From Eubacterium nodatum ATCC 33099 (GTDB lineage: Bacteria > Bacillota > Clostridia > Peptostreptococcales > Anaerovoracaceae): a stretch of 64,000 nt of DNA. The notes beneath the pieces were generated by a model. It worked only from the letters and a program-made list of their open reading frames with translations, was not told the origin of the DNA and made no database searches. A program made the position numbers and the translations under genes. Where the stretch lies: positions 62,001 through 126,000 of the forward strand of contig AZKM01000016.1 in the NCBI GenBank assembly GCA_000510425.1. The letters run 5' to 3'. Below, in pieces: positions 1 to 8,847 of this stretch (its first letter is position 1; each line of letters opens with the position of its first letter).

Positions 1-915
1 CTAAAAGCAGAACTAAAAGACAAGATTGCAAAGCTTGTTGATATTTCTAAATACAGACCTGCCGAACAGGAAAAAATCAGAAAGTTAATCAGCGAAGCCA
101 ACGATAATATAGATAAGGCTCAGAACAAGGCTGAAGCTGAACAAAGTTTTGAAACAGCCAAGAAAGCAATCCTGGAAGTTAAAACCGACGAAGAATTAAA
201 AGCAATTGAGAAAGCAAAAGATGAACTTTCAAAAGAAATCATCAAAGCAAAAGAACTCATGAAAGATGTAAAAGTATCCAAAGACGGAAAAGATATTTAT
301 ACGACTGATAAGTGGGTTACTGCAGATGTAAAAGAGGATTTGGAAAGAGCCATAGATGAAGCGGAAAAGACAGATTCCGAAGATCCTGCTGTATATGAGA
401 ATTTAAAAAACAAGCTGGAGCTCACAGAAAAATCTTTCTCTGAATCTATCAAAAACGGTACAAAGGAAAAGAATACAGCATCTCCTAAAAAACCTACAAT
501 AACAACGGTAAAAGGAATAACTTATAAGATTCTGAATATGAAAAAAGAAACTGCAGTTGTAGTGAAAGCGAAAAAGAATATTAAAAAAGCTGCCATTCCA
601 AATACCGTTAAAATCGGAAAAGCAAAATATAAAGTAGTTCAAATAGGCGACAAGGTATTTAAAAATAACAAAAAGCTGAAAACAGTTGTAGTGGGAGCAA
701 ATGTCAAAACCATCGGTAAAGAAGCTCTTAAAAATTGCAAATCTTTAAGAACAGTTAAATTCAACGGTAAAGCTATCGCTAAAATTGGAAAAAATGCTTT
801 CAAAGGAACTCACAAGAAAATCACTGTAAATATTCCTAAAAAAGTATACAGAAAATATATCAAAATGTTGAAAAAAGCAGGAATTTCCCGCAACAGCAAA
901 TACAAAAAAGCCTAG
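1..915 (+). CDS. Surface protein with leucine-rich repeats, 3' portion only
   Basis: The reading frame is open from the first base, so the gene starts upstream of the window; only the last 304 residues are seen. The first ~150 residues are charged and helical, and one segment (around DNA 258-450, containing DKWVT and ERAIDEAEK) resembles FIVAR-type helical modules of clostridial wall proteins. The C-terminal ~110 residues carry repeats of the BspA-like leucine-rich type (IGDKVFKNNKKLKTVVV, IGKEALKNCKSLRTVKF, IGKNAFKGTHKKITV). No sortase signal or membrane anchor follows, so the end is probably secreted or held by upstream domains. Very Lys-rich, like other exported proteins here. Function is probably adhesion; this is inferred from the repeat family only. 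Confidence 0.85.
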   Translation, partial: LKAELKDKIAKLVDISKYRPAEQEKIRKLISEANDNIDKAQNKAEAEQSFETAKKAILEVKTDEELKAIEKAKDELSKEIIKAKELMKDVKVSKDGKDIYTTDKWVTADVKEDLERAIDEAEKTDSEDPAVYENLKNKLELTEKSFSESIKNGTKEKNTASPKKPTITTVKGITYKILNMKKETAVVVKAKKNIKKAAIPNTVKIGKAKYKVVQIGDKVFKNNKKLKTVVVGANVKTIGKEALKNCKSLRTVKFNGKAIAKIGKNAFKGTHKKITVNIPKKVYRKYIKMLKKAGISRNSKYKKA

Positions 916-934
916 ACTTTCGATAAAAAAATAC

Positions 935-975
935 AGGTGATGAGCAGAATAGAAACTCTATTCTGCTCATCACCT
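935..975. terminator. Strong hairpin, probable shared terminator of two convergent genes
   Basis: A perfect 18-bp inverted repeat (935-952 with 958-975, 5-nt loop) lies 20 bases after the stop codon at 915. No long T run follows on the plus strand. The IS element begins 28 bases further on. Before that insertion the hairpin would have stood about 60 bases downstream of the minus-strand gene that now ends at 2511, so it may have ended both genes. Confidence 0.65.
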
Positions 976-1118
976 TTACTACAGAAAAAGACGAGGTTTT
1001 TTGAGAGTGTGAGATTTTTTCTGTAAATTAACCTTCTATGGTAGTTATTAGAAGAGTCTCGCCCAAATTGGCTTACTCTATTGACAGCCACAATATAAAA
1101 TATTTTTCAGGATATGTC

Positions 1119-1147
1119 AAGGATCGCTCAATTTGTGAGCGGTCCTT
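1119..1147 (-). terminator. Hairpin downstream of the transposase gene inside the IS
   Basis: A 12-bp stem with one G.T pair (1119-1130 with 1136-1147, 5-nt loop) lies 20 bases past the transposase stop codon. There is no strong T tract on the minus strand, so termination efficiency is uncertain. It could also shield the transposase from readthrough arriving from the plus-strand side. Confidence 0.5.
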
Positions 1148-1166
1148 GTTTGTTCTCATAATCAAT

Positions 1167-2408
1167 TTAAAGGGGCATTCTACCCTCATACATTATGCTA
1201 AATTCTCCGTATGCCTTCCCCCAGTTTCTAATTGGCTGAGTCCATTTGCCGGTAACCTGAAGTGTTGAAAGATACAGAGCCTTTAGTAGAGCTTTATTGC
1301 TAGGAAATACCGCTCTTTGTCTATTGAGTTTCTTGTATGTACTATTCAGGCTCTCTATCGCATTTGTTGTATATATTATCTTCCTCACATCTGACGAAAA
1401 CTTGAATATTGGCGTCAGGACATCCCAGTTTTTATGCCAGCTCTTCATGGAGTTTGGATACTTTGAATTCCATTTCTCTGTAACACGCTCTAATTGTTCC
1501 TTGCCTTTAGTTTCATCCGCTGCAAGGTATATTTTCTTTAGGTCTGATGCAAACTCTTTCATATCCTTGTATGAGACGTATTTTAGCGTATTTCTAACCT
1601 GGTGCACAACACATCTTTGGTACTCAGTATTAGGAAATGCTGCTGAGATTGCTTCTTTTATCCCTGATAGTCCATCAGCACAGATTACCATAACATCTTT
1701 TACCCCTCTGTTCTTCAGTCTGTTAAGAACTCCAAGCCAGTATTTGCTACTCTCATTTTCACCAATTTCAAGACTTATTACATCTTTCATGCCGTCACAG
1801 TTGATTCCCATTATTACATACGCAGCAAGTTTGCGAATTATGTTGTCATCCCTAACAGAGAAGTGAACAGCATCAATGAAGAGTATTGGGTAGATATCAT
1901 CAAGAGGTCTGTTCTGCCAATCCTCAATATCTTGAAGTACCTTGTCGGTTACATCTGATATGAAGCTTTCGCTGCATTCAAATCCATAAATTTCCTCTAT
2001 CTGCTCTGAAATCTGCCTTGTTGTGAGTCCTCTTGCATACATGCTGATTATCTTTTGATCAATTTCAGATATATCTTTCTGACGCTTCTTAACAACTTGT
2101 GGCTCAAAACTACTGTTTCTGTCCTGAGGAACATCAATCTCGAATTCTCCATAATTGCTACGAACCTTCTTTCTCTTAGTTCCGTTACGGTAGTTGTCAT
2201 TGCTACTTCGCTCGTAACTTTCATAACCGAGATGTTCATCCATTTCAGCTTCCATCATTGACTTAATTGTCCCTCCAAGAAGATCCTTGAGTGCTTCTTG
2301 GATATCATCTGCTGTCTCTATATCATATTCTTCGATTAGAGAAGCGATGATATTTTTCTTTCCCTCGGTTAGAGGTTTTACGTGATACACGTCTTTTTTC
2401 TTTGCCAT
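1167..2408 (-). CDS. IS256-family (Mutator-type) transposase
   Basis: A 413-residue DDE transposase that catalyses cut-and-paste or copy-out movement of the element. The N-terminus has the family's start region (DIQEALKDLLGGTIKSMMEAEMDEHLG, split here as DIQEALKDLL and MMEAEMDEHLGY). Catalytic blocks are visible: FIDAVHFSVRDD (first Asp), VICADGLSGIKEAI (second Asp) and the late TTNAIESLNSTYKKLNR (Glu). Length and order match the family. The start is well supported by AGGAGG nine bases before ATG. No frameshift or stop is seen, so the gene should be functional. It is the only gene of the element. Confidence 0.95.
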   Translation of the reverse strand: MAKKKDVYHVKPLTEGKKNIIASLIEEYDIETADDIQEALKDLLGGTIKSMMEAEMDEHLGYESYERSSNDNYRNGTKRKKVRSNYGEFEIDVPQDRNSSFEPQVVKKRQKDISEIDQKIISMYARGLTTRQISEQIEEIYGFECSESFISDVTDKVLQDIEDWQNRPLDDIYPILFIDAVHFSVRDDNIIRKLAAYVIMGINCDGMKDVISLEIGENESSKYWLGVLNRLKNRGVKDVMVICADGLSGIKEAISAAFPNTEYQRCVVHQVRNTLKYVSYKDMKEFASDLKKIYLAADETKGKEQLERVTEKWNSKYPNSMKSWHKNWDVLTPIFKFSSDVRKIIYTTNAIESLNSTYKKLNRQRAVFPSNKALLKALYLSTLQVTGKWTQPIRNWGKAYGEFSIMYEGRMPL

Positions 2409-2510
2409 AATAAATAGCCTCCTATAGTACTTTTATTTTACCATAGAAGGCTTGTTTTTAATTTACAGACTTTTTATCACACTCTCGTTTTTTTCAAGAT
2501 GCTTAAATCT

Positions 2511-4616
2511 TTAGTCGGCTTTCAGTTTCAGCTTTAAAAATGCATAGCCTTCCTGACCGTCACTATTTTTATAATCTTTAAAAATCACCTTGAAAATTCC
2601 GTTATTTTTCTTCTGTACATCTACATTAAGCTCACGGTTATGTTTGTCGTATGCCTTGACTTTCAAATTCCAGCCTGCCCATTCTGACGCTTTCTTCTCA
2701 GTTTCAATATTGAATTTATTAATGCGACCGTCCTGTGATACAAACTCTTCAGGTGAAATTTCTATTTCCTGCACGAAAGTTTCCCCGTCATAAAGCTTTA
2801 GTTTACTTGGTGCCATGTCTACCTTGGATAGAACATTTACATCGAAACTCTTTTGAATGTTGTTGTGAGTAATAGTAATAGTCTTCTTACCCACATCGCT
2901 TTGCTTAAATTCGTATGAATTTTCCGGAGCAGCGGAAAAACCTGCCTCTTCACATTTACTCCAACCATTAAATATTTTTTCATTTCCCTTTTCTGTAACA
3001 GCCTTAATTGATAAGTTGCTCAAATTGAGCCTATCACCGATATTATAATCTTTCTTAACATTATCAACATTCAGTTCAAATGATTTGATAGGTGAAGAAT
3101 CTTCTTCCTCCTTTACATTGACCCTATAGGTTTTAAATGTCCAAAAATCAAAACCCTCCGGCACTTCTACCTTACTCAGGTCAAACTCCCATGAAACCGA
3201 ATTTGAAACCTTTTTTTCGCCCTCTGCCAATAGGGTATCATTACGATAGATTTCCATCTTATCAATTGTCCCTTTGGAATCAAAATTATAGACAAAATCA
3301 TCTTTATTCAAATCTATTCGATCCTGCTTGCCGTCTTTATATTTTACCAGAATATGAGTTGCATGTGCCCACTTAAGCTCCTTCTGAACCTGCATTCTAA
3401 TCGGCATCTTAATCAGTGACTCATCATTTTTAAAATTAACCATAAAGGTAGTTCCGATAGCAGGGAGTGCACTTCCGTGCTTAGGCGAAGTGAATATTCC
3501 ATATTTGGATATCTCTTTAAACGAAACCACTTTACTATCTCCATTTTTAAAATTAATCTTCAACTTAGTTTTACTTAAATCAAGGGTTTTACCTGTCACT
3601 GCCGCATTAGGTCTTGTTTCAAAATCAAAATAGTCTATTTTCTGCTCAATTTTATCAGCTCTGTATTTCCTTGATCTTTCAAGGGCATTGCTTACGGAAC
3701 TCAGATGTCCCTTGGCAGTTAATGTAGCACCCGCCACTGCATCATAGGCATCTCCTTTTCTTTCCTTCAGCTGTTTCTCAAGGCTTTCAGTAGAGCTTAA
3801 CCCCTCTGCCTTATCCAAAATCTTCTTACCATGGCGATATCCATCGTCCTCAACTTCCTTGATAGATTCTGCAGAGGCAATTTTTCCATTCTTAACCGAG
3901 ACTTTAACGATATCAGGACCTTTTTCACTGTAATAAAAACTATATGTACCTGTGCCGTACCATGTTCCATCGGCTAATTTTCCGGTAGTATATGAATTAT
4001 TGTCAATCACCTGTACCGAGATTTTCTTCATAAGATACTTGCCTTTTCGTGTTTTTTCTTTTGATTTTACGGTTATAATTGCGTTTCCTTTTTTCTTCGC
4101 TGTAATCACACCCTTCGAGTCGATTTTAACATTATTGGAATTTGAAGAAAAATTCACAGGGCAATATACACCCTCCGGCTTAACCGAAGCTTTAAGTGTT
4201 TTCTTTTCACCTGATTTTAATTTAAGGTTTGCTGCGTTAACGGTTAATTTGGAAGGATACAAGTTCTTAACTTTGATAGTAACCTTTGTTTTCATTTTTT
4301 TATTTTTCTTAACGAAAACAGTTATCTTTACGGTACCCTTTCTTAATCCCGTAACAACACCCTTGGAATTTACCTTTGCAATTTTTTTGTTGTTTGAAGA
4401 AAACTTCAGCAAATTTGAATTAATACCCTTTGCATACAGTCTCGTAGAACCTTTTATGTCAATTACCCTACTTGCAACTGTAGATTTAATTGGTAGTTTG
4501 CCTTTCTTAGTAGCTGCGTAAGCAGAATTGCTGTTAAAAGCTCCTAAAACCATGACCATGGAAACACATATTCCCATAGCCAATATTCTGTACAATTGTT
4601 TCATGTTTTTTGTCAT
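2511..4616 (-). CDS. Secreted FMN-binding / bacterial Ig-like domain protein
   Basis: 701 residues. A signal peptide (residues 1-35, ending SAYA-A) shows export. Residues ~40-205 hold two BIG2-type Ig-like domains (KKIAKVNSKGVVTGLRKGT; NVKIDSKGVITAKKKGNA). Residues ~215-310 form an FMN_bind domain (family of NqrC/RnfG tails) with DAVAGATLT at 292-300, the pattern in which ApbE attaches FMN covalently to Thr. Further Ig-like (BIG3-type) domains follow to the C-terminus. No LPxTG or membrane anchor is seen. It probably carries flavin outside the membrane and passes electrons, but partner and substrate are unknown and no apbE gene is in the window. SD GGAAG precedes ATG. Its promoter overlaps a palindrome (4678-4709). 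The IS element sits 24 bases past its stop. Confidence 0.82.
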   Translation of the reverse strand: MTKNMKQLYRILAMGICVSMVMVLGAFNSNSAYAATKKGKLPIKSTVASRVIDIKGSTRLYAKGINSNLLKFSSNNKKIAKVNSKGVVTGLRKGTVKITVFVKKNKKMKTKVTIKVKNLYPSKLTVNAANLKLKSGEKKTLKASVKPEGVYCPVNFSSNSNNVKIDSKGVITAKKKGNAIITVKSKEKTRKGKYLMKKISVQVIDNNSYTTGKLADGTWYGTGTYSFYYSEKGPDIVKVSVKNGKIASAESIKEVEDDGYRHGKKILDKAEGLSSTESLEKQLKERKGDAYDAVAGATLTAKGHLSSVSNALERSRKYRADKIEQKIDYFDFETRPNAAVTGKTLDLSKTKLKINFKNGDSKVVSFKEISKYGIFTSPKHGSALPAIGTTFMVNFKNDESLIKMPIRMQVQKELKWAHATHILVKYKDGKQDRIDLNKDDFVYNFDSKGTIDKMEIYRNDTLLAEGEKKVSNSVSWEFDLSKVEVPEGFDFWTFKTYRVNVKEEEDSSPIKSFELNVDNVKKDYNIGDRLNLSNLSIKAVTEKGNEKIFNGWSKCEEAGFSAAPENSYEFKQSDVGKKTITITHNNIQKSFDVNVLSKVDMAPSKLKLYDGETFVQEIEISPEEFVSQDGRINKFNIETEKKASEWAGWNLKVKAYDKHNRELNVDVQKKNNGIFKVIFKDYKNSDGQEGYAFLKLKLKAD

Positions 4617-4677
4617 CTTTTCTTCCGTTGTATTATAATACTAACGATCTCCTTTCTATACTCCTTATAACTTTTAC

Positions 4678-4739
4678 ATTATGGTTAGTTCCCTATAACT
4701 AACCATAATATATTCTATACAAAATATACACTTTGTCAA
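4678..4739 (-). promoter_or_regulatory. Promoter plus 13-bp palindromic operator of the FMN-binding protein gene
   Basis: On the minus strand TTGACA (4734-4739) is followed after 16 bases by TAGAAT (4712-4717). Immediately downstream, where transcription would begin, lies a perfect 13-bp inverted repeat (4678-4690 and 4697-4709, core GTTAGTT-6 nt-AACTAAC). Position at the start site suggests a repressor operator. I do not recognise the regulator; AT-rich 13-mers of this kind fit TetR- or MarR-type proteins. Confidence 0.6.
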
Positions 4740-5142
4740 TATATTTTGCTAATATATTTAAATTGTTTATTTTAAGAAATGGCTAATTAAAAGAACTGAT
4801 TCTTAAAAAGTGAATTCTTCTGAATCTGATTAAGTCTCCTGACAATTCCCTTGTATGCTATCTTATAGTAACCTAATTGCCATTTGGCAATAGCCAGGCT
4901 TTTCATCTGCTTGAGGATTTACGATTCTGCATGAATTTATTCCCATTGATACCTACATTGCAAAGATGGTCGAAAACTCGCGGGTCATAGAAAATTCGCA
5001 AAATACAAAATCGGCTTGCATTCTTTTTTTTTTGTATACACTTCCGTTGAGAGATATCTTCATTCTAAAGAAAGTTGAAGAACATAGGAATTTTTCTTAT
5101 AATTTTTTTATAATTATTTTTATATAGACCCCATGGATTTCG
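4740..5142. other. AT-rich intergenic region with a possible degraded gene
   Basis: No convincing gene. On the minus strand 4776-5000 encodes two overlapping open stretches in different frames (one with YDPRVFDHLCNVGINGN, the next with MKSLAIAKWQLGYYKIAYKG) that could be a frameshifted remnant of one protein; I do not recognise the family. A T10-11 tract lies near 5026-5033 and AT-rich promoter-like sequence lies at 5090-5130. Confidence 0.25.
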
Positions 5143-5355
5143 GTGGTGAACGCTAAAGATTTAAGCACTCACTGCGAAATGAAGAAAAAATACGGTAGGA
5201 TTTCTGAATACTTCAGATTCAAGAAGACGAACATTATCGTATATGACAGGAAACAAACTATAGCTGATATTTACACTCTTGATAGAGGCTGTCGAGCAGC
5301 CGAGCAGATGATAGAAGAGAAAATCATAAATGTTCTTTTGATAAAAATTTCTTGA
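5143..5355 (+). CDS. Doubtful short ORF, 70 residues
   Basis: An open frame starting GTG GTG with no good ribosome binding site. The product (with YGRISEYFRFKKTNIIVYD and RGCRAAEQMIEEK) matches no family I know. It could be a remnant belonging with the degraded sequence upstream. Listed only because the stretch is otherwise empty. Confidence 0.2.
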   Translation: MVNAKDLSTHCEMKKKYGRISEYFRFKKTNIIVYDRKQTIADIYTLDRGCRAAEQMIEEKIINVLLIKIS

Positions 5356-5474
5356 GTTATATAAAAAAACAGACATAAAATGCACGGAGCAAAACAAATT
5401 GCAGCATCATATCTTATGCCATCTTGGTTAAAGATAAAGATTTCTCATGTTACTAAAAATGGAGGGTGGTTCTC

Positions 5475-5885
5475 ATGAAGAAAATGAATTCTAAACATAT
5501 TACCGTTTTATGCAAAATTGCAATCGTTTTAGATGTGTTAGCAGCGATATATGCAATAGCGTTTATTTGTTGGACATTCGAGTTAACAGGTGAATTCTTC
5601 TCACAAAAGTTGACTAGGTTTTTCGTAATAGCGAATCCTATGACAGTAGGCGCATACTCAATTGGCATAGTTGCCGCTGTCAATTGCAAAACATTCAATA
5701 ATGTGATAAGTATCGTCGCTGTTTGTACCGTTTACATACTGATGATTTTAGCCTCGCTTGTCGCCATTATGGGAATGGACGGTTGGACCGATGTCATCTT
5801 GTTTTTACTGCCGCACATCATTATAATAGGATACATAGTCATTACACTTATCAAAAAATTAAAGCCAAAAAAAACAGTTCTATAA
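5475..5885 (+). CDS. Small hypothetical membrane protein
   Basis: 136 residues from an ATG preceded by GGAGG nine bases upstream; an earlier in-frame GTG at 5466 overlaps the SD and is unlikely. About four hydrophobic segments (around VLCKIAIVLDVLAAIYAIAF, FFVIANPMTVGAYSIGIVAA, ISIVAVCTVYILMILASLVA, VILFLLPHIIIIGYIVITLI) and a basic C-terminal tail (KKLKPKKTVL) give a polytopic membrane protein with the tail probably inside. No family recognised. It stands alone on the plus strand between minus-strand genes; a weak hairpin (5898-5906 with 5913-5921) follows it. Confidence 0.6.
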   Translation: MKKMNSKHITVLCKIAIVLDVLAAIYAIAFICWTFELTGEFFSQKLTRFFVIANPMTVGAYSIGIVAAVNCKTFNNVISIVAVCTVYILMILASLVAIMGMDGWTDVILFLLPHIIIIGYIVITLIKKLKPKKTVL

Positions 5886-6013
5886 TAAATGTCAGGCTAT
5901 AAAATGCTTCAACATTTTATATAGAACCATTTGCTCATTGGTATACAACCATAACAAAATGGGGCCTGTATACTATATAAGCACAAAGTCCCCTGAAATC
6001 AGTTCTTTTAATT

Positions 6014-6667
6014 CTAACAACAAAAACAAAGTGGCAGTGTCGAGCAGCAGAGCAAGTCTCCTGCCGTAACATTTCTATTATATCCGTAGGCATCGGATCT
6101 TCTTCTATAGAAATCCTTAACATCGGAAATCTGTTCGTAGACCTGTGCGTACTCTTTATTTCCCGGATCCATCTGCATTGCCTGATTGAGGTTTGCCATT
6201 CCGTCACTTACAAAGCCTTTCTTAAAGGAAAGAACTCCACTTAGGAAAAACCACTCCGCATCTCTGCTATGCGAATTTATTAAAAGCTGTTCAGCCGTGA
6301 ATAAGTCATTTCTATTCAAAGCAGCTCTCACCTCATAATAGCTTCCTGAGGTTCCGGTTCCGTAACTGCTATATGAGCTATATCTCTTATCACCATCTTC
6401 ATAGCTGCTTCCGAAATTCCCATAACTGCCGTAACCGCTACCGCCTGTCCCATATCCTGACGTACCGACTCCTGCGGTCATACTATTTGTCAATGTATCG
6501 TATGCTTCATTGACTTCACGGAGTTTTTCCTCTGCCAAATCAGCTAAAGGATTTCCCTGATACTTATCGGGATGATATTTCTTAACAAGCTCTCTATATG
6601 CTTTCTTGATTTCGGCTTCAGAAGCACCGGGATTCAGACCTAAAATTTTATAAGGATTATTGGACAT
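6014..6667 (-). CDS. J-domain (DnaJ-like) protein with Cys-rich tail
   Basis: 217 residues. An N-terminal J domain (residues 1-65, [21 protein letters not shown], with the HPD tripeptide in KKYHPDKY) should stimulate an Hsp70 (DnaK). A Gly/Ser/Tyr-rich linker (about residues 70-110) and a TPR-like helical part ([33 protein letters not shown]) follow. The C-terminus is [15 protein letters not shown]: five Cys in eleven residues, perhaps lipid-modified, metal-binding or membrane-associated. It lacks the DnaJ zinc finger, so it is a specialised co-chaperone. The third in-frame ATG (6667) is chosen because CGGAG lies seven bases before it. It overlaps the DUF5685 gene by 11 bp, so the two are coupled. 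Confidence 0.85.
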   Translation of the reverse strand: MSNNPYKILGLNPGASEAEIKKAYRELVKKYHPDKYQGNPLADLAEEKLREVNEAYDTLTNSMTAGVGTSGYGTGGSGYGSYGNFGSSYEDGDKRYSSYSSYGTGTSGSYYEVRAALNRNDLFTAEQLLINSHSRDAEWFFLSGVLSFKKGFVSDGMANLNQAMQMDPGNKEYAQVYEQISDVKDFYRRRSDAYGYNRNVTAGDLLCCSTLPLCFCC

Positions 6668-7535
6668 TTTCATTCTCCGAATCATCAGCAGATGCTGTAT
6701 TTCCCCTGCCCTTTAGGATTTCTTCCGTTTTGCGGCGAAGTCCCAGATAAACCACATTGTCTATAATTTCTTTATTTTTCTTAAACTGAATTAAATCGTA
6801 GGCTTTGAGCATCTCTCCCAGATAAAAATAAAGTGCAGGCTCAACTAAATCCTTTGCCTTATCCCTGTCAGTTATCCCGAGATCACAAATGGGATTAAAT
6901 CTCTTAGCATTCTTATCATCTTCAAAGTCATCGAGAATATCAATCATGTACAGCCATCTGCCCAGATTATTGGCAAAGCTCCCGATTGAGGCCTCCTGTT
7001 CCTTTGCTATGGCATATCCGGTAAATACAACTTCCATCATCTTTCCAAAAGCCTCTGCCATGTGTCTTACATCGGATTTTCCCGGAACTTCATATTCATA
7101 TATAATCTGTAACGCATCATTGATCATTTTAGCTTCCGCCGGATGAATGTTCGCCGCCTTCTCATATTTTCTTGCAATACCGGCAAGCTTCCCAATCCAC
7201 TTGGATTTATCGCCGTCACGAAGATCATCAATAAACTTTTCACCACGCAAAATCATCATCATATCAGAAGCATACTTGACAGACTGAGCTTCCACCTCAA
7301 CGGGTTTCTTCTTCATGGGATGAATTATACAATGTTCATATTTTATCTTGTCTTCGGCATCTGTAAGAGCACCCAAAAACAAAGCAAGAAAAGCCATATC
7401 GTTGCTGAGCCACATACGACATACCTGCCCGTAATTTTCTCCAACTTCTTTGCAAAGACCACAATAATAGCTGTTATACAAATCAAATTCTCTGATTTTC
7501 AGTTCCTTTTTCTCCGGTTCAATATATCCTATCAT
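6657..7535 (-). CDS. DUF5685-family protein
   Basis: 292 residues from ATG at 7535. The start [20 protein letters not shown] and the Cys pair in [10 protein letters not shown] are typical of the DUF5685 family as I know it, which often neighbours J-domain proteins in Firmicutes. The body is all-helical with several acidic pairs (DILDDFEDD) reminiscent of polyprenyl-synthase-like folds; activity is unknown. The ORF remains open upstream to 7628, and a perfect AGGAGG lies near 7575-7581, but no start codon is well placed for it; translation from a GTG at 7541 is an alternative. A promoter precedes it (TTGAAA 7623-7628, 17 bases, TAGTAT 7600-7605). Coupled with the J-domain gene downstream. Confidence 0.8.
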   Translation of the reverse strand: MIGYIEPEKKELKIREFDLYNSYYCGLCKEVGENYGQVCRMWLSNDMAFLALFLGALTDAEDKIKYEHCIIHPMKKKPVEVEAQSVKYASDMMMILRGEKFIDDLRDGDKSKWIGKLAGIARKYEKAANIHPAEAKMINDALQIIYEYEVPGKSDVRHMAEAFGKMMEVVFTGYAIAKEQEASIGSFANNLGRWLYMIDILDDFEDDKNAKRFNPICDLGITDRDKAKDLVEPALYFYLGEMLKAYDLIQFKKNKEIIDNVVYLGLRRKTEEILKGRGNTASADDSENENVQ

Positions 7536-7599
7536 ATCCACTTGACGCACAGAAAATCCATCTGTACACTTTCCTTTCCTCCTTAAAACAAGTACTTCT

Positions 7600-7628
7600 A
7601 TACTATAACAGAATTGTGTATATTTCAA
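7600..7628 (-). promoter_or_regulatory. Promoter of the DUF5685/J-domain operon
   Basis: TTGAAA (7623-7628), 17-base spacer and TAGTAT (7600-7605) read on the minus strand. About 40-65 bases upstream of the -35 box lies AT-rich sequence with repeated GATAATG/TTATTATT units (about 7664-7692), loosely like a Fur-type box, which I would not call without more evidence. Confidence 0.55.
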
Positions 7629-7761
7629 GTATTGATGATGAAGTTGTTATTATTCTATACACCATAAATGATAATGAAAATGTTATTATTACATGATAAT
7701 TTTTTCTATGAGCTGTCCGATGCAAATTTCATAAATCATCAGCAGTATTTACAATAAAAGA

Positions 7762-8847
7762 CTAGTGTGCCTTAAACATTTTCCAGTATTTGCTATACAG
7801 ATCATCTCCTGTAGGTCCCAGATCTTTCATAGCTTCTGACTTTTCCAAAATTCCCTTTGATGGAAACAGTACCGGGTTATTCTTATACTCTTTGGGCATC
7901 AAAGCTCTCGCAGCTTTATTGGGTGTGCTGTAGGTTAAATATTTAAAATTTTTATATGCCACATCTTTTCTGCACATATAATCTATAAATTTATATGCAT
8001 TATTTTTATGAAAAGCATTTTTAGGTATACACCAGTTATCAATAAAAATCTCTGTCCCTTCTTTCGGAATTACAAAGTCCAGATCCTTGTTAAGCTTCTT
8101 GCTGTAAATTGCTTCGCCATTCCAGACAACTCCCAAATCTGCTGAATTTCCCACTAATAAGTCTCTAGCCGAATCATTTGCATACTTATACACCAAATTC
8201 TTCTGCCGGCTCAAATAAGTTGTCGCTTCAGAAATTTCTTTGGGGTTCACCGAATTGAGAGAATGTCCCAAAGCTTTAAGACTGATTCCCATAGTATCTC
8301 TCAGACTGTCCTGCATTAAAATTTTACCCTTGTATTTTTTATTCCAAAGACATTTCCAACTCTGTACATCCTTTACATCAACCCTTTTTTTATTATATAA
8401 AATTCCGGCGGTTCCCCATTGATACGGAACAGAATACTGATTGCCCTTATCAAAGGTTTTATCTGCTATTTTCAAATATTCTTCCTCCAGGTTTCTATAA
8501 TTTTCAAGTTTTTTCTTCCGGATTTTTTCAAGCAGCTTTTCATTTTTCATACGCTGGACCATATAGTCCGAGGGACATATTACATCATATACGCCGGCTC
8601 GATTTTTTATTACCGGATAAAGCTGTTCATTGGTGTCAAATGTGTCCAGCACCACCTTGATTCCTGTTTCTTTCTCAAAAGCTTCCGGTATAGAGGGATC
8701 CATATAGTCTCCGCAGCAGAATACACGAACTTCTTTTTCTCTCTCTTTTTTGCAACCTGTAAATGCTGCCATTACACTGAAACAAAGAAGAATACATATA
8801 CAAAGTATAGTCGCCTCATTTATTTTTTTAGCTTTGAGTAACTTCAT
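7762..8847 (-). CDS. potD: Spermidine/putrescine-binding lipoprotein PotD
   Basis: 361 residues. A lipoprotein signal (hydrophobic ILCICILLCFSVMAAFTGC, lipobox Cys 32) places it on the outer face of the membrane. The mature part has the PotD pattern of periplasmic-type polyamine receptors: VFCCGDYMDPSIPEAFEKET, YDVICPSDYMVQRM, GVVWNGEAIYS and NWCIPKNA. It captures polyamine for the PotABC transporter. The ATG at 8847 is chosen over an earlier in-frame one because GGAGGAGG precedes it; it overlaps the potC end by 20 bp. Last gene of potR-potA-potB-potC-potD, the usual Firmicutes order. Confidence 0.93.
   Translation of the reverse strand: MKLLKAKKINEATILCICILLCFSVMAAFTGCKKEREKEVRVFCCGDYMDPSIPEAFEKETGIKVVLDTFDTNEQLYPVIKNRAGVYDVICPSDYMVQRMKNEKLLEKIRKKKLENYRNLEEEYLKIADKTFDKGNQYSVPYQWGTAGILYNKKRVDVKDVQSWKCLWNKKYKGKILMQDSLRDTMGISLKALGHSLNSVNPKEISEATTYLSRQKNLVYKYANDSARDLLVGNSADLGVVWNGEAIYSKKLNKDLDFVIPKEGTEIFIDNWCIPKNAFHKNNAYKFIDYMCRKDVAYKNFKYLTYSTPNKAARALMPKEYKNNPVLFPSKGILEKSEAMKDLGPTGDDLYSKYWKMFKAH

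Larger units (their letters stand above)
1003..2486 (-). mobile_element. Complete IS256-family insertion sequence, 1484 bp
   Basis: Terminal inverted repeats are visible: 1003-1030 on the left and 2459-2486 on the right share GAGAGTGTGA at the tip and TCTGTAAATTA at the inner end. A subterminal copy of CCTTCTATGGTA also lies just inside both ends (1032-1043 and 2439-2450). The element is flanked by a 7-bp direct repeat GTTTTTT (996-1002 and 2487-2493); the family usually makes 8-9 bp duplications, and an eighth base would mismatch. One intact transposase gene fills the element. A hairpin at 1119-1147 follows the transposase stop. The copy looks intact and recent. Confidence 0.93.

Noticed and set aside
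1297..1866. Plus-strand ORF of 189 codons opposite the transposase
   Set aside because: Antisense shadow of a well-conserved transposase.
7664..7692. Fur-box-like AT repeats upstream of DUF5685
   Set aside because: Symmetry is incomplete and no iron genes are adjacent.
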